A stretch of DNA of 64,000 nucleotides from Streptomyces sp. WM6378. Lineage in GTDB: Bacteria > Actinomycetota > Actinomycetes > Streptomycetales > Streptomycetaceae. Where the stretch lies: positions 1-64,000 of the forward strand of contig NZ_LGDD01000120.1 of NCBI RefSeq assembly GCF_001279695.1. Direction: 5' to 3'. This document shows, in pieces, positions 44,160-54,142 of this stretch; the first letter of the stretch is position 1; each line of letters begins with the position of its first letter. The notes beneath the pieces were generated by a model. That model was not told the DNA's origin and searched no databases. It saw nothing but the letters and a program-made list of their open reading frames with translations. The position numbers and the translations under genes were made by a program.

Positions 44160-46320
44160 ACTTCTCGCCCTTCGCCGCCTTCTCCACCAGGAGGGCCGGC
44201 GGCTGGAAGCGCTCTCCGTACCGCTCGGCGAGCTCGCGGGCGCGGGCCACGAAGCCGGGCAGGCCGCCCTCGTAGCCGTTGATGTACTGGATGACGCCGC
44301 CGGTCCACGCCGGGAAGCCGATGCCCATGATGGAGCCGATGTTGGCGTCGGCGACCGAGGTGAGCACGCCCTCCTCGAAGAGGCGCACCGTGTCCAGGGA
44401 CTCCGAGAAGAGCATCCGCTCCTTCATGTCCTCGAACGGGATCTCGTGGCCCGGCTTCGCGAAGTGCTCGCGCAGGCCGGGCCACAGCTTGCCGCGCTTG
44501 CCGTCCTCGCCGTACTCGTAGAACCCGGCGCCGCCGCTGCGGCCGGTGCGGCCGAACTCGTCGACCATGCGGTCGATGACCGCGTCCGAGGGGTGGCCGG
44601 GCCAGACGCCGCCCGCCTCCTCGACGGCACGCTTCGTCTCGTTGCGGATCTTGCGCGGCAGGGTCAGGGTCAGCTCGTCCATCAGGGACAGGACCTTGGC
44701 CGGGTAGCCGGCCTGGCCCGCGGCCTGCTCGATGGACGCGGGCTCGATGCCCTCGCCGACCATCGCGACGCCCTCGTTGATGAAGTGGCCGATGACGCGC
44801 GAGGTGAAGAAGCCGCGCGAGTCGTTCACGACGATCGGCGTCTTCTTGATCTGGCGTACGAGGTCGAAGGCGCGGGCCAGCGCCTCGTCGCCGGTGCGCT
44901 CGCCCTTGATGATCTCGACAAGCGGCATCTTGTCGACGGGCGAGAAGAAGTGCAGGCCGATGAAGTCTGCCTGGCGCCGGACGCCCTCGGCGAGGCCGGT
45001 GATCGGCAGCGTCGAGGTGTTGGAGCACAGGAGCGCGTCCGGCTCGACGATGTCCTGGATCTCCTGGAACACCTTGTGCTTGAGCGCGGTGTCCTCGAAG
45101 ACCGCCTCGATGACGGCGTCGCAGCCCGCGAGGGCCCCCGGGTCGGCGGTCGGCGTGATCAGCGCGAGCAGTGCGTCGCGCTTGGCCTCGGTGGTGCGCC
45201 CGCGTGAGAGCGCTTTCGCGAGGAGCTTCTCGGAGTACGCCTTGCCCTTGTCGGCGGCTTCCTGCGACACGTCCTTCAGGACGACCTCGATGCCGGCCCG
45301 TGCGCACGAGTACGCGATGCCCGCGCCCATCATTCCGGCGCCCAGGACCGCGACCTTGCGGACCGGGCGCGGCTCGATGCCCCGGGGGCGGCTCAGCCCG
45401 GAGTTGACGGCCTGGAGGTCGAAGAAGAACGCCTGGATCATGTTCTTCGAGGTCTGCCCGGTGACCAGCTCGGTGAAGTAACGGGCCTCGATGGTGAGAG
45501 CGGTCTCGAAGTCGACCTGGGAGCCCTCGACGGCGGCCGCCAGGATGTTGCGCGGCGCCGGGTAGGGCGCGCCCTGGAGCTGCTTCTTCAGGTTGGCCGG
45601 GAACGCGGGCAGGTTGGCGGCGAAGCGCGGGTTGGACGGCGTGCCGCCCGGGATCTTGTAGCCCTTGACGTCCCAGGGCTGCTGGGACTCGGGGTGGGCG
45701 TCGATGAACGCGTGCGCCTTGGCCAGCATCTCCTCGCGGGTGGCCGCGACTTCGTGGACGAGGCCGTTTTCGAGGGCGCGCCGCGGCGAGTACTGGGTGC
45801 CCTGGAGCAGCACCTTGAGCAGGGCGTCCGTGATGCCCATGAGGCGTACGGTGCGGGTCACGCCGCCGCCGGCGGGGAGCAGGCCGAGGGTGACCTCGGG
45901 CAGGCCGATCTTGGAGCCGGGCGCGTCGAGCGCGACGCGGTGGTGGGAGGCGAGCGCGATCTCGTAACCGCCGCCCAGGGCAGCGCCGTTGATGGCGGCG
46001 ACGACCGGCTTGCCCAGGGTCTCGATGCGGCGCAGCGAGCGCTTGATGGCGGTGCCGGTGTCGAAGGCCTGCTGGGCGAGTTCGGGGCCGACCTGGATCA
46101 TGTCCTTGAGGTCGCCGCCAGCGAAGAAGGTCTTCTTGGCCGAGGCGTAGATGATGCCCCGGATGGAGTCCTTCTCGGCCTCGGCGCGGTCCGCGACGGC
46201 CGCGATGGAGTCCTTGAAGGCCTGGTTCATGGTGTTGGCGGACTGGTTGGGGTCGTCGAGTACGAGGGTGACGACGCCGGTCTCGTCCTGTTCCCAGCGG
46301 ATGGTCGTGCTCTTCGTCAT
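44146..46320 (-). CDS. Fatty-acid oxidation multifunctional protein (enoyl-CoA hydratase / 3-hydroxyacyl-CoA dehydrogenase)
   Basis: The 724-aa protein has an N-terminal crotonase domain (GGDLKDM, NGAALGGGYEIALASHHRVA) and a 3-hydroxyacyl-CoA dehydrogenase domain starting at VAVLGAGMMGAGIA, with NTSTLPIT, GLHFFSPV and NDSRGFFTSRV. It performs two steps of beta-oxidation, with the thiolase upstream completing the cycle. The ATG at 46320 was chosen; a longer frame to 47040 is antisense-type noise over the thiolase gene. It is the last gene of the acyl-CoA degradation operon. Confidence 0.95.
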   Translation of the reverse strand: MTKSTTIRWEQDETGVVTLVLDDPNQSANTMNQAFKDSIAAVADRAEAEKDSIRGIIYASAKKTFFAGGDLKDMIQVGPELAQQAFDTGTAIKRSLRRIETLGKPVVAAINGAALGGGYEIALASHHRVALDAPGSKIGLPEVTLGLLPAGGGVTRTVRLMGITDALLKVLLQGTQYSPRRALENGLVHEVAATREEMLAKAHAFIDAHPESQQPWDVKGYKIPGGTPSNPRFAANLPAFPANLKKQLQGAPYPAPRNILAAAVEGSQVDFETALTIEARYFTELVTGQTSKNMIQAFFFDLQAVNSGLSRPRGIEPRPVRKVAVLGAGMMGAGIAYSCARAGIEVVLKDVSQEAADKGKAYSEKLLAKALSRGRTTEAKRDALLALITPTADPGALAGCDAVIEAVFEDTALKHKVFQEIQDIVEPDALLCSNTSTLPITGLAEGVRRQADFIGLHFFSPVDKMPLVEIIKGERTGDEALARAFDLVRQIKKTPIVVNDSRGFFTSRVIGHFINEGVAMVGEGIEPASIEQAAGQAGYPAKVLSLMDELTLTLPRKIRNETKRAVEEAGGVWPGHPSDAVIDRMVDEFGRTGRSGGAGFYEYGEDGKRGKLWPGLREHFAKPGHEIPFEDMKERMLFSESLDTVRLFEEGVLTSVADANIGSIMGIGFPAWTGGVIQYINGYEGGLPGFVARARELAERYGERFQPPALLVEKAAKGEKFKDA

Positions 46321-46370
46321 TGCTGAAATCTCCGTATGGGTCCGTATGAGGGGGTGCCGGGACAGGACGG

Positions 46371-47585
46371 TCAGAGACGCTCGACGACGGTGGCGATGCC
46401 CATGCCGCCGCCGACGCACAGCGTGGCGAGCCCGTAGCGCAGGTCGCGGCGCTCCAGCTCGTCGACGAGGGTGCCCAGGATCATCGCGCCGGTCGCGCCG
46501 AGCGGGTGGCCCATCGCGATGGCGCCGCCGTTGACGTTGACCTTGTCGAGGCTGAGGCCCATGTCCTTGACGAAGCGGAGCACGACCGCGGCGAAGGCCT
46601 CGTTGATCTCGACGAGGTCGATGTCGTCGATGGTCAGGCCGGCCTTGGCGAGCGCCTTGCGGGAGGCGGGCGCGGGCCCGGTCAGCATGATGGTGGGCTC
46701 GGAGCCGGAGACGGCCGCGGAGACGATGCGGGCCCGCGGGGTCATCCCGTACCGCTCGCCGACGGCCTTGGAGCCGATGGCGACGAGGGCCGAACCGTCG
46801 ACGATCCCCGAGGAGTTGCCCGCGTGGTGGACGTGGTTGATCTCCTCGACCCAGTGGTACTTCTGCAGCGCGACGGCGTCGAAGCCGCCCATCTCGCCGA
46901 TCGCGGCGAACGAGGGCTTGAGGCCCGCGAGGGAGTCCGCGGTGGTGCCGGGGCGCATGTGCTCGTCGTGGTCGAGGACGACGAGGCCGTTGCGGTCCTT
47001 GACGGGCACGACGGACCGCGCGAAGCGGCCGTCCTTCCACGCCTCGGCGGCCCGCTCCTGGGACAGCTCCGCGTACTCGTCGACGTCGCGGCGCGAGTAG
47101 CCCTCCACGGTGGCGATGAGGTCCGCGCCGATGCCCTGCGGGGCGAAGTTGGTGTCGAAGTTGGTCATCGGGTCGGCGAACCAGGCGCCGCCGTCGGAGG
47201 CCATCGGGACGCGCGACATGGACTCGACGCCGCCTGCGAGGACGAGGTCCTCCCAGCCTGAACGGACCTTCATGGCGGCCATGTTGACCGCTTCGAGGCC
47301 GGAGGCACAGAAGCGGTTCTCCTGGACGCCGGCGACCGTGTCGGGCAGTCCGGCGGCGATCGCCGCGATGCGGGCGATGTCGGAGCCCTGGTCGCCGACC
47401 GGGCCGACGACGCCGAGCACGATGTCGTCGATGGCGGCCGGGTCGAGGCCCGGGAAGCGCGCCTGGATCTCGTGGATCAGGCCGACGACGAGGTCGATCG
47501 GCTTGGTCCCGTGCAGGGCGCCGTTGGCCTTGCCGCGGCCGCGCGGGGTGCGGATCGCGTCGTATACATACGCTTCGGTGCTCAA
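46371..47585 (-). CDS. Acetyl-CoA acyltransferase (thiolase)
   Basis: The 404-aa thiolase has the active-site Cys in [13 protein letters not shown], the His in [15 protein letters not shown] and the second Cys in LCVGGGMG. It cleaves 3-ketoacyl-CoA in beta-oxidation and lies 50 nt upstream of the FadB-like gene, its usual partner. I chose the TTG at 47585 (protein [19 protein letters not shown]) with AAGG 7 nt upstream over the TTG at 47591. Confidence 0.94.
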   Translation of the reverse strand: MSTEAYVYDAIRTPRGRGKANGALHGTKPIDLVVGLIHEIQARFPGLDPAAIDDIVLGVVGPVGDQGSDIARIAAIAAGLPDTVAGVQENRFCASGLEAVNMAAMKVRSGWEDLVLAGGVESMSRVPMASDGGAWFADPMTNFDTNFAPQGIGADLIATVEGYSRRDVDEYAELSQERAAEAWKDGRFARSVVPVKDRNGLVVLDHDEHMRPGTTADSLAGLKPSFAAIGEMGGFDAVALQKYHWVEEINHVHHAGNSSGIVDGSALVAIGSKAVGERYGMTPRARIVSAAVSGSEPTIMLTGPAPASRKALAKAGLTIDDIDLVEINEAFAAVVLRFVKDMGLSLDKVNVNGGAIAMGHPLGATGAMILGTLVDELERRDLRYGLATLCVGGGMGIATVVERL

Positions 47586-47625
47586 CGTCAAGCCTTTCGG
47601 ATGAGGGTGAATCTGGGGAGCGTGG

Positions 47626-48768
47626 TCAGCCGAGCAGGGAACGGCCGATGATCTCCTTCATGATCTCGGTCGTGCCACCGTAGATCGTCTGGATACGGCC
47701 GTCCGTGAAGGCCTTGGCGACCCGGTACTCGGTCATGTAGCCGTAGCCGCCGTGCAGTTGGAGACAGCGGTCGGCGACGCGTTTTTGCAGTTCGGTGGCC
47801 CACCACTTGGCCATCGAGGCGTGCACGGCGTCCAGCTCCCCGGCGGAGTGGTCGACGATGCAGCGGTCCAGGAAGGTGCGGGTGACGGCGCACTCGGTGG
47901 CCATCTCCGCGATCTCGAACCGGATGTGCTGGAGCTTGGACAGCGGCCGGCCGAAGGCCTCGCGCTCCTTGACGTAACTCGTGGTGATCTCCAGGAGGTG
48001 TTCGGCGGCGGCGATCCCGGCGACCGCGATGCCCATCCGCTCCTGGGCGAGGTTGGTCATCAGATGGATGAAGGCGCCGTCCCGCTCGCCGAGGAGATTG
48101 TCCTTCGGGACGCGTACGTCGTGGAAGAACAGCTCGGCCGTGTCCTGCGCCTTCTGGCCGATCTTGTCGAGGTTGCGGCCCCGCTCGAAGCCCTCGGCGC
48201 CGCGCTCGACAACGATGAGGGACAGCCCCTTGGCGCCGCCCTCGGGGGTGGTCTTGGCGACCACGACGACCAGGTCGGCGAGGATGCCGTTGGAGATGAA
48301 CGTCTTGGAGCCGTTCAGGAGCCAGTGGTCGCCCTTGTCCTCGGCGGTGGTGCGGATGCCCTGGAGATCGGATCCCGCACCCGGTTCCGTCATCGCGATG
48401 GCGGTGATCAGGGAGCCGTCGCAGAAGCCGGGCAGCCAGCGCCGCTTCTGTTCCTCGGTGGCGAGCCCGGTCAGATAGGGCCCGATGATGTCGTTGTGCA
48501 GGCCGAGCGCGAGGCCCGCCGCCCCGGCGCGGGTGAACTCCTCGGCGAGGACGGCGCTGTAGCGGAAGTCCGCGTTGCCTCCGCCCCCGTACTCCTCGGG
48601 CACGGCGAGCCCGAGCAGCCCCTGCTTACCGGCCGCGAGCCAGGCCTGCCGCGAGACGATGCCGTCCTTCTCCCACTGCTCGTAGTGCGGCAGGACCTCC
48701 TTGGCGAGGAAGGTGCGGACGGTCTCGCGGAACGCCTCGTGCTCGGCGGTGAAGATCTGCCGTTTCAA
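47626..48768 (-). CDS. Acyl-CoA dehydrogenase
   Basis: The 380-aa flavoprotein has [19 protein letters not shown], the helical C-terminal domain and [12 protein letters not shown] ahead of [15 protein letters not shown], the standard end of the family. It makes the trans-2-enoyl-CoA used by the FadB-like enzyme. The TTG start has AGGAGG about 6 nt upstream, and the gene begins 1 nt after the CoA-transferase stop. Confidence 0.95.
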   Translation of the reverse strand: MKRQIFTAEHEAFRETVRTFLAKEVLPHYEQWEKDGIVSRQAWLAAGKQGLLGLAVPEEYGGGGNADFRYSAVLAEEFTRAGAAGLALGLHNDIIGPYLTGLATEEQKRRWLPGFCDGSLITAIAMTEPGAGSDLQGIRTTAEDKGDHWLLNGSKTFISNGILADLVVVVAKTTPEGGAKGLSLIVVERGAEGFERGRNLDKIGQKAQDTAELFFHDVRVPKDNLLGERDGAFIHLMTNLAQERMGIAVAGIAAAEHLLEITTSYVKEREAFGRPLSKLQHIRFEIAEMATECAVTRTFLDRCIVDHSAGELDAVHASMAKWWATELQKRVADRCLQLHGGYGYMTEYRVAKAFTDGRIQTIYGGTTEIMKEIIGRSLLG

Positions 48769-48769
48769 C

Positions 48770-49918
48770 TCAAGCCTCCTGTACGGGAGTTGGCGCCGGG
48801 CCCGCCGAGAGCGCCGGCAGGTCCCAGTCGCGGGCGACGTCCGCCGTGTCGGCGCCCGGCATCGCGGGGGGCCGCTGGATGGATCCGGGGGTGGCGGAGA
48901 AGCGGGGTGCGGGCGCGGGCTGGGTGATGCCGCCGTGCCCGGTGAACGTGGCGCGGGCCGCCAGGTGGGGGTGGTGCGGCGCCTCCTTCAGGGACAGCAC
49001 GGGCGCGACGCAGGCGTCCGAGCCCTCGAAGACGGCCGTCCACTCCTCGCGGGTCCTGGTTCGGAACCGGTCGGCGATGGTGGTGCGCAGTTCGGCCCAG
49101 CGGGCCAGGTCCTTGCGGGCGGGGGCCACGTCCTGGATGCCGAGGAGCCGGATGAACTCGTCGTAGAACTGCTGCTCCAGGGAGCCGACCGCCATGTACT
49201 GGCCGTCCGAGGTCTCGTACGTGCCGTAGAAGGGGCAGCCGCCGTCGAGGAGGTTGGCGCCGCGCCGGTCCTGCCAGCCGCCGGCCGCCAGCATGCCGTG
49301 GATCATCGTGGCGAGATGAGCGGCGCCGTCGACGATGGCCGCGTCCACGACCTGCCCCGCTCCCCCGCCCCGGGCGTGCTGGAGGGCGGCGAGGACGCCG
49401 ATGACGAGGTAGAGCGAGCCGCCCGCGTAGTCGCCGACGAGGTTGGCCGGGACGGTCGGGCCCTCGTCCGGGCTGCCGATCATGCCGAGGGTGCCGGTGA
49501 CGGCGATGTACGCGATGTCGTGACCGGCCCGCTGGGCGAGCGGCCCGTCCTGGCCCCAGCCGGTCATCCGGCCGTAGACGAGCCCGGGGTTGCGGGCCAG
49601 GCAGTCCTCGGGCCCGACGCCGAGGCGTTCGGCGACGCCCGGCCGGTAGCCCTCGATGAGGATGTCGGCGCGCTCGACGAGGTCGAGGACCAGACCCGGC
49701 CCCTCGTCCGCCTTGAGGTCGATGATCACGGAGCGCTTGTTGCGGTTGGTGAGGTCGTACGCCGGATCGACGGCCAGGCCGGCGCCCCCCGGACGGTCCA
49801 CGCGCACCACGTCGGCGCCGAGGTCGGCGAGGAGCATGGCGGCGAACGGGCCCGGCCCGATGCCCGCCAGCTCGACCACGCGCACCCCGGCGAGCGGGCC
49901 GGTTCCTGTCGCTGCCAT
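48770..49918 (-). CDS. CaiB/BaiF-type CoA transferase (AMACR-like)
   Basis: The 382-aa protein is a family III CoA transferase: VVELAGIGPGPFAAMLLADLGADVVRVD, NRNKRSVIIDLK, and GDYAGGSLYLV containing the catalytic Asp. The sequence is closest in style to alpha-methylacyl-CoA racemase, which helps the breakdown of methyl-branched acyl-CoAs. It is the first gene of the acyl-CoA degradation operon, and a palindromic operator lies 25 nt upstream of its ATG. Confidence 0.92.
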   Translation of the reverse strand: MAATGTGPLAGVRVVELAGIGPGPFAAMLLADLGADVVRVDRPGGAGLAVDPAYDLTNRNKRSVIIDLKADEGPGLVLDLVERADILIEGYRPGVAERLGVGPEDCLARNPGLVYGRMTGWGQDGPLAQRAGHDIAYIAVTGTLGMIGSPDEGPTVPANLVGDYAGGSLYLVIGVLAALQHARGGGAGQVVDAAIVDGAAHLATMIHGMLAAGGWQDRRGANLLDGGCPFYGTYETSDGQYMAVGSLEQQFYDEFIRLLGIQDVAPARKDLARWAELRTTIADRFRTRTREEWTAVFEGSDACVAPVLSLKEAPHHPHLAARATFTGHGGITQPAPAPRFSATPGSIQRPPAMPGADTADVARDWDLPALSAGPAPTPVQEA

Positions 49919-49943
49919 CAAGCCCCCAGCACTGTGACACAAC

Positions 49944-49956
49944 TGATGTAACATCA
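49944..49956 (-). promoter_or_regulatory. Palindromic operator of the acyl-CoA degradation operon
   Basis: TGATGT and ACATCA are perfect 6-bp inverted arms around one base. It lies 25-38 nt upstream of the first ATG of the operon, where a repressor would act. The bases around it are the AT-richest of the 248-nt gap 49919-50166. Confidence 0.55.
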
Positions 49957-50166
49957 ATGATGCTAAGAACACGTTCCACTCCGCACAAGCCCCAATGAGC
50001 AGCCGCTCAGCATGTGCGGCAGCCGCTCGGGCGCCGGTTGCCCGATACGCCGGGCTTGACCATGCCCGATGGTGACCCAGGTGCCCCGACCGGGGGCCGC
50101 ACGCTAGCCTCACAACCCGGCATCGGCCGACGGCGTCACCAGGCAGCTCAAGTGCGGAGGCACACG

Positions 50167-51348
50167 GTGGAACCCTCGAAGCGGAATTACGACATCGTGC
50201 TGTTCGGCGCGACGGGTTTCGTCGGGTCGCTGACCGCCCAATATCTCGCGACCCAAGCCCCCGACGAATGCCGCTGGGCGATCGCCGGCCGCAACCGCAC
50301 CAAGCTGGAGCGGCTGCGCGAGCGGCTCGCCGAGCTCAACCCGGCGTGCGCCACGCTGCCGCTGCTCACCGCCGACTCCACCGATCCGGCCTCGCTGCGG
50401 GCGCTTGCCGAGTCGGCGCGCGTCGTCGCCACCACGGTGGGCCCCTACGTCTGGTACGGCGAGGGCCTGGTCGCGGCGTGCGCCGAGGCGGGCACGGATT
50501 ACCTCGACCTGACCGGCGAGCCGGAGTTCGTGGACACGATGTACGTACGCCATGACGCGCGGGCCCGCGAGCGCGGCGCCCGCCTGGTGCACGCCTGCGG
50601 TTTCGACTCGGCGCCGCACGACCTCGGCGTCCAGTTCACCGTCCAGCAGCTCCCGACCGGGGTGCCGCTGCGGATCGACGGCTTCGTGCGGACCAACGCG
50701 ACGTTCTCGGGCGGAACGCTGGCCTCCGCGCTGACCTCGCTCGGGCGCGGCGCACAGACCGCGCGGGCGGCCAAGGAGCGCCGGCTGCACGAGCCGCGCC
50801 TGGTGGGCCGGCGGGCCCGCGCCCCGCTCGGCGCCCCGCACTTCAGCAAGGAGACCGGCACCTGGGCGCTGCCCATGCCCACCATCGACCCGCAGGTCAT
50901 CGCCCGCTCGGCGGCGGCCGACGAACGCTACGGCCCCGACTTCCGCTACCGGCACTTCGCCGCGGTGAAGCATCTCCCGGTGGCCATCGGCGGGGTGGCC
51001 GCGGTGAGCGCCGTGGCCGCTGCCACTCAACTCCCGCCCGCCCGCGCGTGGTTGATGAGCCGTTACGAGGCGGGCAACGGCCCGGACGAGGCGCGGCGCC
51101 GGCGCAGCTGGTTCACGGTCCGCTTCGTCGGCGAGGGCGGCGGACGCCGGGTCTTCACCGAGGTGTCGGGCGGCGACCCCGGCTACGACGAGACGGCGAA
51201 GATCCTCGCCGAGGGCGCGCTCAGCCTCGCCTTCGACGAACTCCCGGAGCTGGCCGGCCAGTTGACACCCGCGACCGCGATGGGCCCGGCCCTGGCCGAG
51301 CGGCTCCAGAAGGCAGGGATGCGCTTCCGGGTGGCCGACGCACGCTGA
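50167..51348 (+). CDS. Saccharopine-dehydrogenase-like NADP-binding protein (trans-acting enoyl reductase type)
   Basis: The 393-aa protein has an N-terminal Rossmann fold (IVLFGATGFVGSLTAQYL) followed by IAGRNRTKLERL, GPYVWYGEGLVAACAEAGTD and CGFDSAPHDLGV, features shared with the mycobacterial trans-acting enoyl reductase/saccharopine-dehydrogenase-like family. The substrate is unknown; a lipid or polyketide enoyl is plausible. The GTG at 50167 has GGAGG upstream. A possible -10 TAGCCT lies at 50105-50110. Confidence 0.88.
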   Translation: MEPSKRNYDIVLFGATGFVGSLTAQYLATQAPDECRWAIAGRNRTKLERLRERLAELNPACATLPLLTADSTDPASLRALAESARVVATTVGPYVWYGEGLVAACAEAGTDYLDLTGEPEFVDTMYVRHDARARERGARLVHACGFDSAPHDLGVQFTVQQLPTGVPLRIDGFVRTNATFSGGTLASALTSLGRGAQTARAAKERRLHEPRLVGRRARAPLGAPHFSKETGTWALPMPTIDPQVIARSAAADERYGPDFRYRHFAAVKHLPVAIGGVAAVSAVAAATQLPPARAWLMSRYEAGNGPDEARRRRSWFTVRFVGEGGGRRVFTEVSGGDPGYDETAKILAEGALSLAFDELPELAGQLTPATAMGPALAERLQKAGMRFRVADAR

Positions 51349-51355
51349 GCGCCAA

Positions 51356-52063
51356 CTACCGCCGGGCCGTGGCCTGTTGGGCTTCCTTGAGCGCTCGGCG
51401 GCACAGGGAGTCGGCGCCCCGGGTGGACTCGGGGAGGCGGTAGCGCCGGGCGAGTTCGAGGGTGTGGGCACAAGCGCCGTCGAGGCTCACCCGGTGGCCG
51501 ACCGAGACGAACACCGGCTTGGTGCCGTCCTGGGTCCGCAGGGCGCGGCCGACCTCGGCTCCGTCGTCGGCGAGCAGCGGCGAGCTGTCTCCGCGCCGGG
51601 GTCCCGGCTGCTCGAAGCTGAAGGTGAACGGGTTCTTGGCGACGCCGATGACGGGGAGCCCGGTGAGTACGCCGAGGTGGCTGGCGAGGCCGAAGCGGCG
51701 CGGGTGCGCGAGCCCGTAGCCGTCGCAAATGACCGTCCCCGGACCGGAGTTGAGCCGTTCAAGAGCGGCGAGCACCGTGGGGATCTCGCGGAAGGCGAGC
51801 AGACCGGGAACATAGGGGAAGGCCACCCGGCCGACGGCGGTGGCCTCCTCGACCACCTCCAGGGTCGCCGCGTCGAGCACCACGGCGGCCGCGACAACGA
51901 GGTCCCGCTCGTCGTCGTACGCCACGTCGACCCCCGTAACGAGCCCGCTGCCCGGCGGCGGCCCCGGCTCGTCGAGCACGACCTTGCCGCGCAGTTCGTC
52001 CTGCACGGCCAGGGCGGCCGCCTCGCTGTCCGGCCAGGCCGCCGGAATCCCCGTGATCTCCAT
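51356..52063 (-). CDS. nfi: Deoxyinosine 3'-endonuclease (endonuclease V)
   Basis: The 235-aa protein has GVDVAYDD (metal-binding Asp), FPYVPGLLAFRE (damage-recognition wedge region) and CDGYGLAHPRRFGLASHLG, all typical of endonuclease V, which nicks DNA near deaminated adenine. The stop is TAG. It is divergent from a GNAT gene with 61 nt between them. Confidence 0.94.
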   Translation of the reverse strand: MEITGIPAAWPDSEAAALAVQDELRGKVVLDEPGPPPGSGLVTGVDVAYDDERDLVVAAAVVLDAATLEVVEEATAVGRVAFPYVPGLLAFREIPTVLAALERLNSGPGTVICDGYGLAHPRRFGLASHLGVLTGLPVIGVAKNPFTFSFEQPGPRRGDSSPLLADDGAEVGRALRTQDGTKPVFVSVGHRVSLDGACAHTLELARRYRLPESTRGADSLCRRALKEAQQATARR

Positions 52064-52124
52064 GGGGCCCACCCTAATGTCCAGCGCTGGCGAATCCCGG
52101 CCCCCCGCGCTTAGCATGTAAGGT

Positions 52125-52544
52125 ATGGATGACGCGATAGACCATTACGAGGTACGTGAGGGCGTGCCCTCCCCCGAGACCTTTCGGCACCTGCGCACCG
52201 TCGCGGGCCTGTCCGACCGATCGGCCGAGGCGGTCGCCCTGGCGCTGCCCAACACCTGGTACGGCGTGATCCTTTACGCGCGGGGCGAGCCGATCGGGAT
52301 GGGCCGGATCATCGGCGACGGCGGAACCGCGTTCCAGGTCACGGACATCTGCGTCCACCCCGACCACCAGGGCCGCGGCCTCGGCAAGCGGATCATGACC
52401 GCGCTGACGGCGGAGCTGGAGCGCAGGGCGCCCGCCACCGCGTACGTGTCACTGATCGCGGACGGCGAAGCACGCCGCCTCTACGGGCAGTTCGGCTTCG
52501 CCGAGACCGCGCCCGAGTCGGTGGGCATGGCCCGCGTGTTCTGA
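52125..52544 (+). CDS. GNAT-family N-acetyltransferase
   Basis: The 139-aa protein has the acetyl-CoA-binding motif DICVHPDHQGRGLGKRIM and a C-terminal LYGQFGF segment. The substrate is unknown. TAGCAT (52112-52117) ends 7 nt before the ATG, so the mRNA is probably leaderless. Confidence 0.9.
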   Translation: MDDAIDHYEVREGVPSPETFRHLRTVAGLSDRSAEAVALALPNTWYGVILYARGEPIGMGRIIGDGGTAFQVTDICVHPDHQGRGLGKRIMTALTAELERRAPATAYVSLIADGEARRLYGQFGFAETAPESVGMARVF

Positions 52545-52585
52545 CCCGGGGGAGCCTCAAGCGGCTCGGGAGTAGCCTGGCGATC

Positions 52586-52891
52586 ATGTTCATAGTTGAG
52601 TTGACCTACATCGTCCCGCTCGAACGCGTCGACGAGCATCTCACCGACCATGTCGCCTGGCTCGACGCACAGTACGAGGCGGGCGTCTTCGTCGCCTCCG
52701 GGCGCAAGGAGCCGCGCGACGGCGGCGTCATCCTGGCCGTCGGGGACGATCGCGCGGCGATCGACAAGATCGTCGCGACCGACCCCTTCAACGTCAACGA
52801 CCTGGCCACGTACCGGATCACCGAGTTCCTGGCGACCAAGGTGGCCCCCGAACTGGCGGCATTCCAGCAGGAGTTGCCGCCAGCGGCTTGA
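52586..52891 (+). CDS. YciI-family protein
   Basis: The 101-aa protein has a ferredoxin-like YciI fold: HLTDHVAWLDAQYEAGVFVASGRKEPRDGG with the conserved His/Asp pair, and DPFNVNDLATYRITEF. The family is thought to act on small molecules through this His-Asp pair. TAGCCT (52573-52578) ends 7 nt before the ATG, again a leaderless pattern. Confidence 0.88.
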   Translation: MFIVELTYIVPLERVDEHLTDHVAWLDAQYEAGVFVASGRKEPRDGGVILAVGDDRAAIDKIVATDPFNVNDLATYRITEFLATKVAPELAAFQQELPPAA

Positions 52892-52916
52892 TCGATGAGT
52901 CGGTCGGCCGAAGCGG

Positions 52917-53996
52917 CTAGTCGGCCAGCCGGGCCACCCTGCCCTGCTCCCCCGCCGCCCAGCACCCGCCGTCCGCCGTGCAGTCGACCGTGTCGTACGA
53001 GGCGGTGTCCACCGTGCGCCAGGTGCGGCCCCCATCGCGGGTCAGGTCCGTGCCCGTCGGCCCGACGGCAAGCGCGGACGAGCGGGAGTGGGGCAGCCAG
53101 GCAACGCCCGAGCGGTAGGCGGCGACCGGGGTGGCGGCCTGACGCCAGGCCCGGCCGCCGCTCCCGGTGACGGCCGCCGCCTGCGGTGACGGCTGGCCCG
53201 CCCGGTAGTCGCCGCCGACCGCGATCCCGTGCGTACGGTCGCGGAAGGCGAGGCCGAACACCCCGCGGGCCGGGTCGCCGGCCGGGATGGTCGACTCGGC
53301 GGCCGTCCAGGTGAGCCCCCGGTCCGAGGAGTGCAGCACGCGGCCGGTCGCGCCGCCGCCCGTGGCGAGCCAGACGTCGCGCGGCCCCGAGCTCACCAGG
53401 CACTGGCCGCTCGCGGCGAACCCCGCCTCGCCGGGCTGCGCGGCCGGCATCCCCTTGCCGGGCAGGACGTTCCAGGAACGGCCGCCGTCCGCGGTGGACA
53501 GGATGCGGTACTTGCCGTCGACGGGGTCGCTCACCGCCAGGCCGTGCCGGGGGTCGAGGAAGGTGAGACAGTCGTAGAACGCCTTCGGGTCGGTGTTGCG
53601 GAACGACTCGCTCCAGGTCGCTCCGCCGTCCTCGGTGCGGTAGACCCGGGACGCCTCGCCCTCACCGATGGCGAGGACGACGGCGCGCCGCCCGTCGAAG
53701 GCCTCCACATCACGGAACTCCAGGTCGGCCGCGCCGGCCGGCGACACGTTCCGCCAGCTGCGGCCGCCGTCGGAGGTCCGCAGGACCGTCCCCTTCGTCC
53801 CCGCGACCCACGCCGTCGACCGGCTGACCGCGGCGAGGCCGCGGAAGCGCGCGTCGGTCTTCGTGTCCTTCAGTTCCCACGCCGGATCGCCGTGCCCGTG
53901 CCCGTGTGCCTGGGCCGGCACGGTCAGTGCGGCCGCCAGCGCCATCCCGCCCAGTCCCACCGACAGCATGCGTCTCGTCTTCCCCATGGACCTCAT
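52917..53996 (-). CDS. Secreted BNR/YCF48-like repeat protein
   Basis: The 359-aa protein has a signal peptide (ending near VPAQAHGHG, with a short His-Gly stretch) and repeats of the Asp-box type: RTSDGGRSWRN, RTEDGGATWSE, STADGGRSWNV, HSSDRGLTWTA and TRDGGRTWRTV. It should form a beta-propeller like sialidase or photosystem-assembly repeat proteins; enzymatic activity cannot be assumed. The ATG at 53996 follows TAGCTT by 8 nt (leaderless pattern); an ATG at 53987 is possible. Confidence 0.87.
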   Translation of the reverse strand: MRSMGKTRRMLSVGLGGMALAAALTVPAQAHGHGHGDPAWELKDTKTDARFRGLAAVSRSTAWVAGTKGTVLRTSDGGRSWRNVSPAGAADLEFRDVEAFDGRRAVVLAIGEGEASRVYRTEDGGATWSESFRNTDPKAFYDCLTFLDPRHGLAVSDPVDGKYRILSTADGGRSWNVLPGKGMPAAQPGEAGFAASGQCLVSSGPRDVWLATGGGATGRVLHSSDRGLTWTAAESTIPAGDPARGVFGLAFRDRTHGIAVGGDYRAGQPSPQAAAVTGSGGRAWRQAATPVAAYRSGVAWLPHSRSSALAVGPTGTDLTRDGGRTWRTVDTASYDTVDCTADGGCWAAGEQGRVARLAD

Positions 53997-54142
53997 GGCG
54001 TCGGAAGCTAGCCCAGCCCACCCGACCCGTCCAGGGTGCCTACGCCGCCGGCACCGAGGAGCCGGGTCCCAAGGCGTACGCGAGACACGTCGAGCACCGT
54101 CCGATGCAGCACGGCGGCCTCGCCGTACGGGCTGAAAAACAT

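Noticed and set aside
44146..47040. Extended 964-aa version of the FadB-like protein
   Set aside because: The extra N-terminal part is a shadow of the thiolase gene; the ATG at 46320 gives a normal family length.
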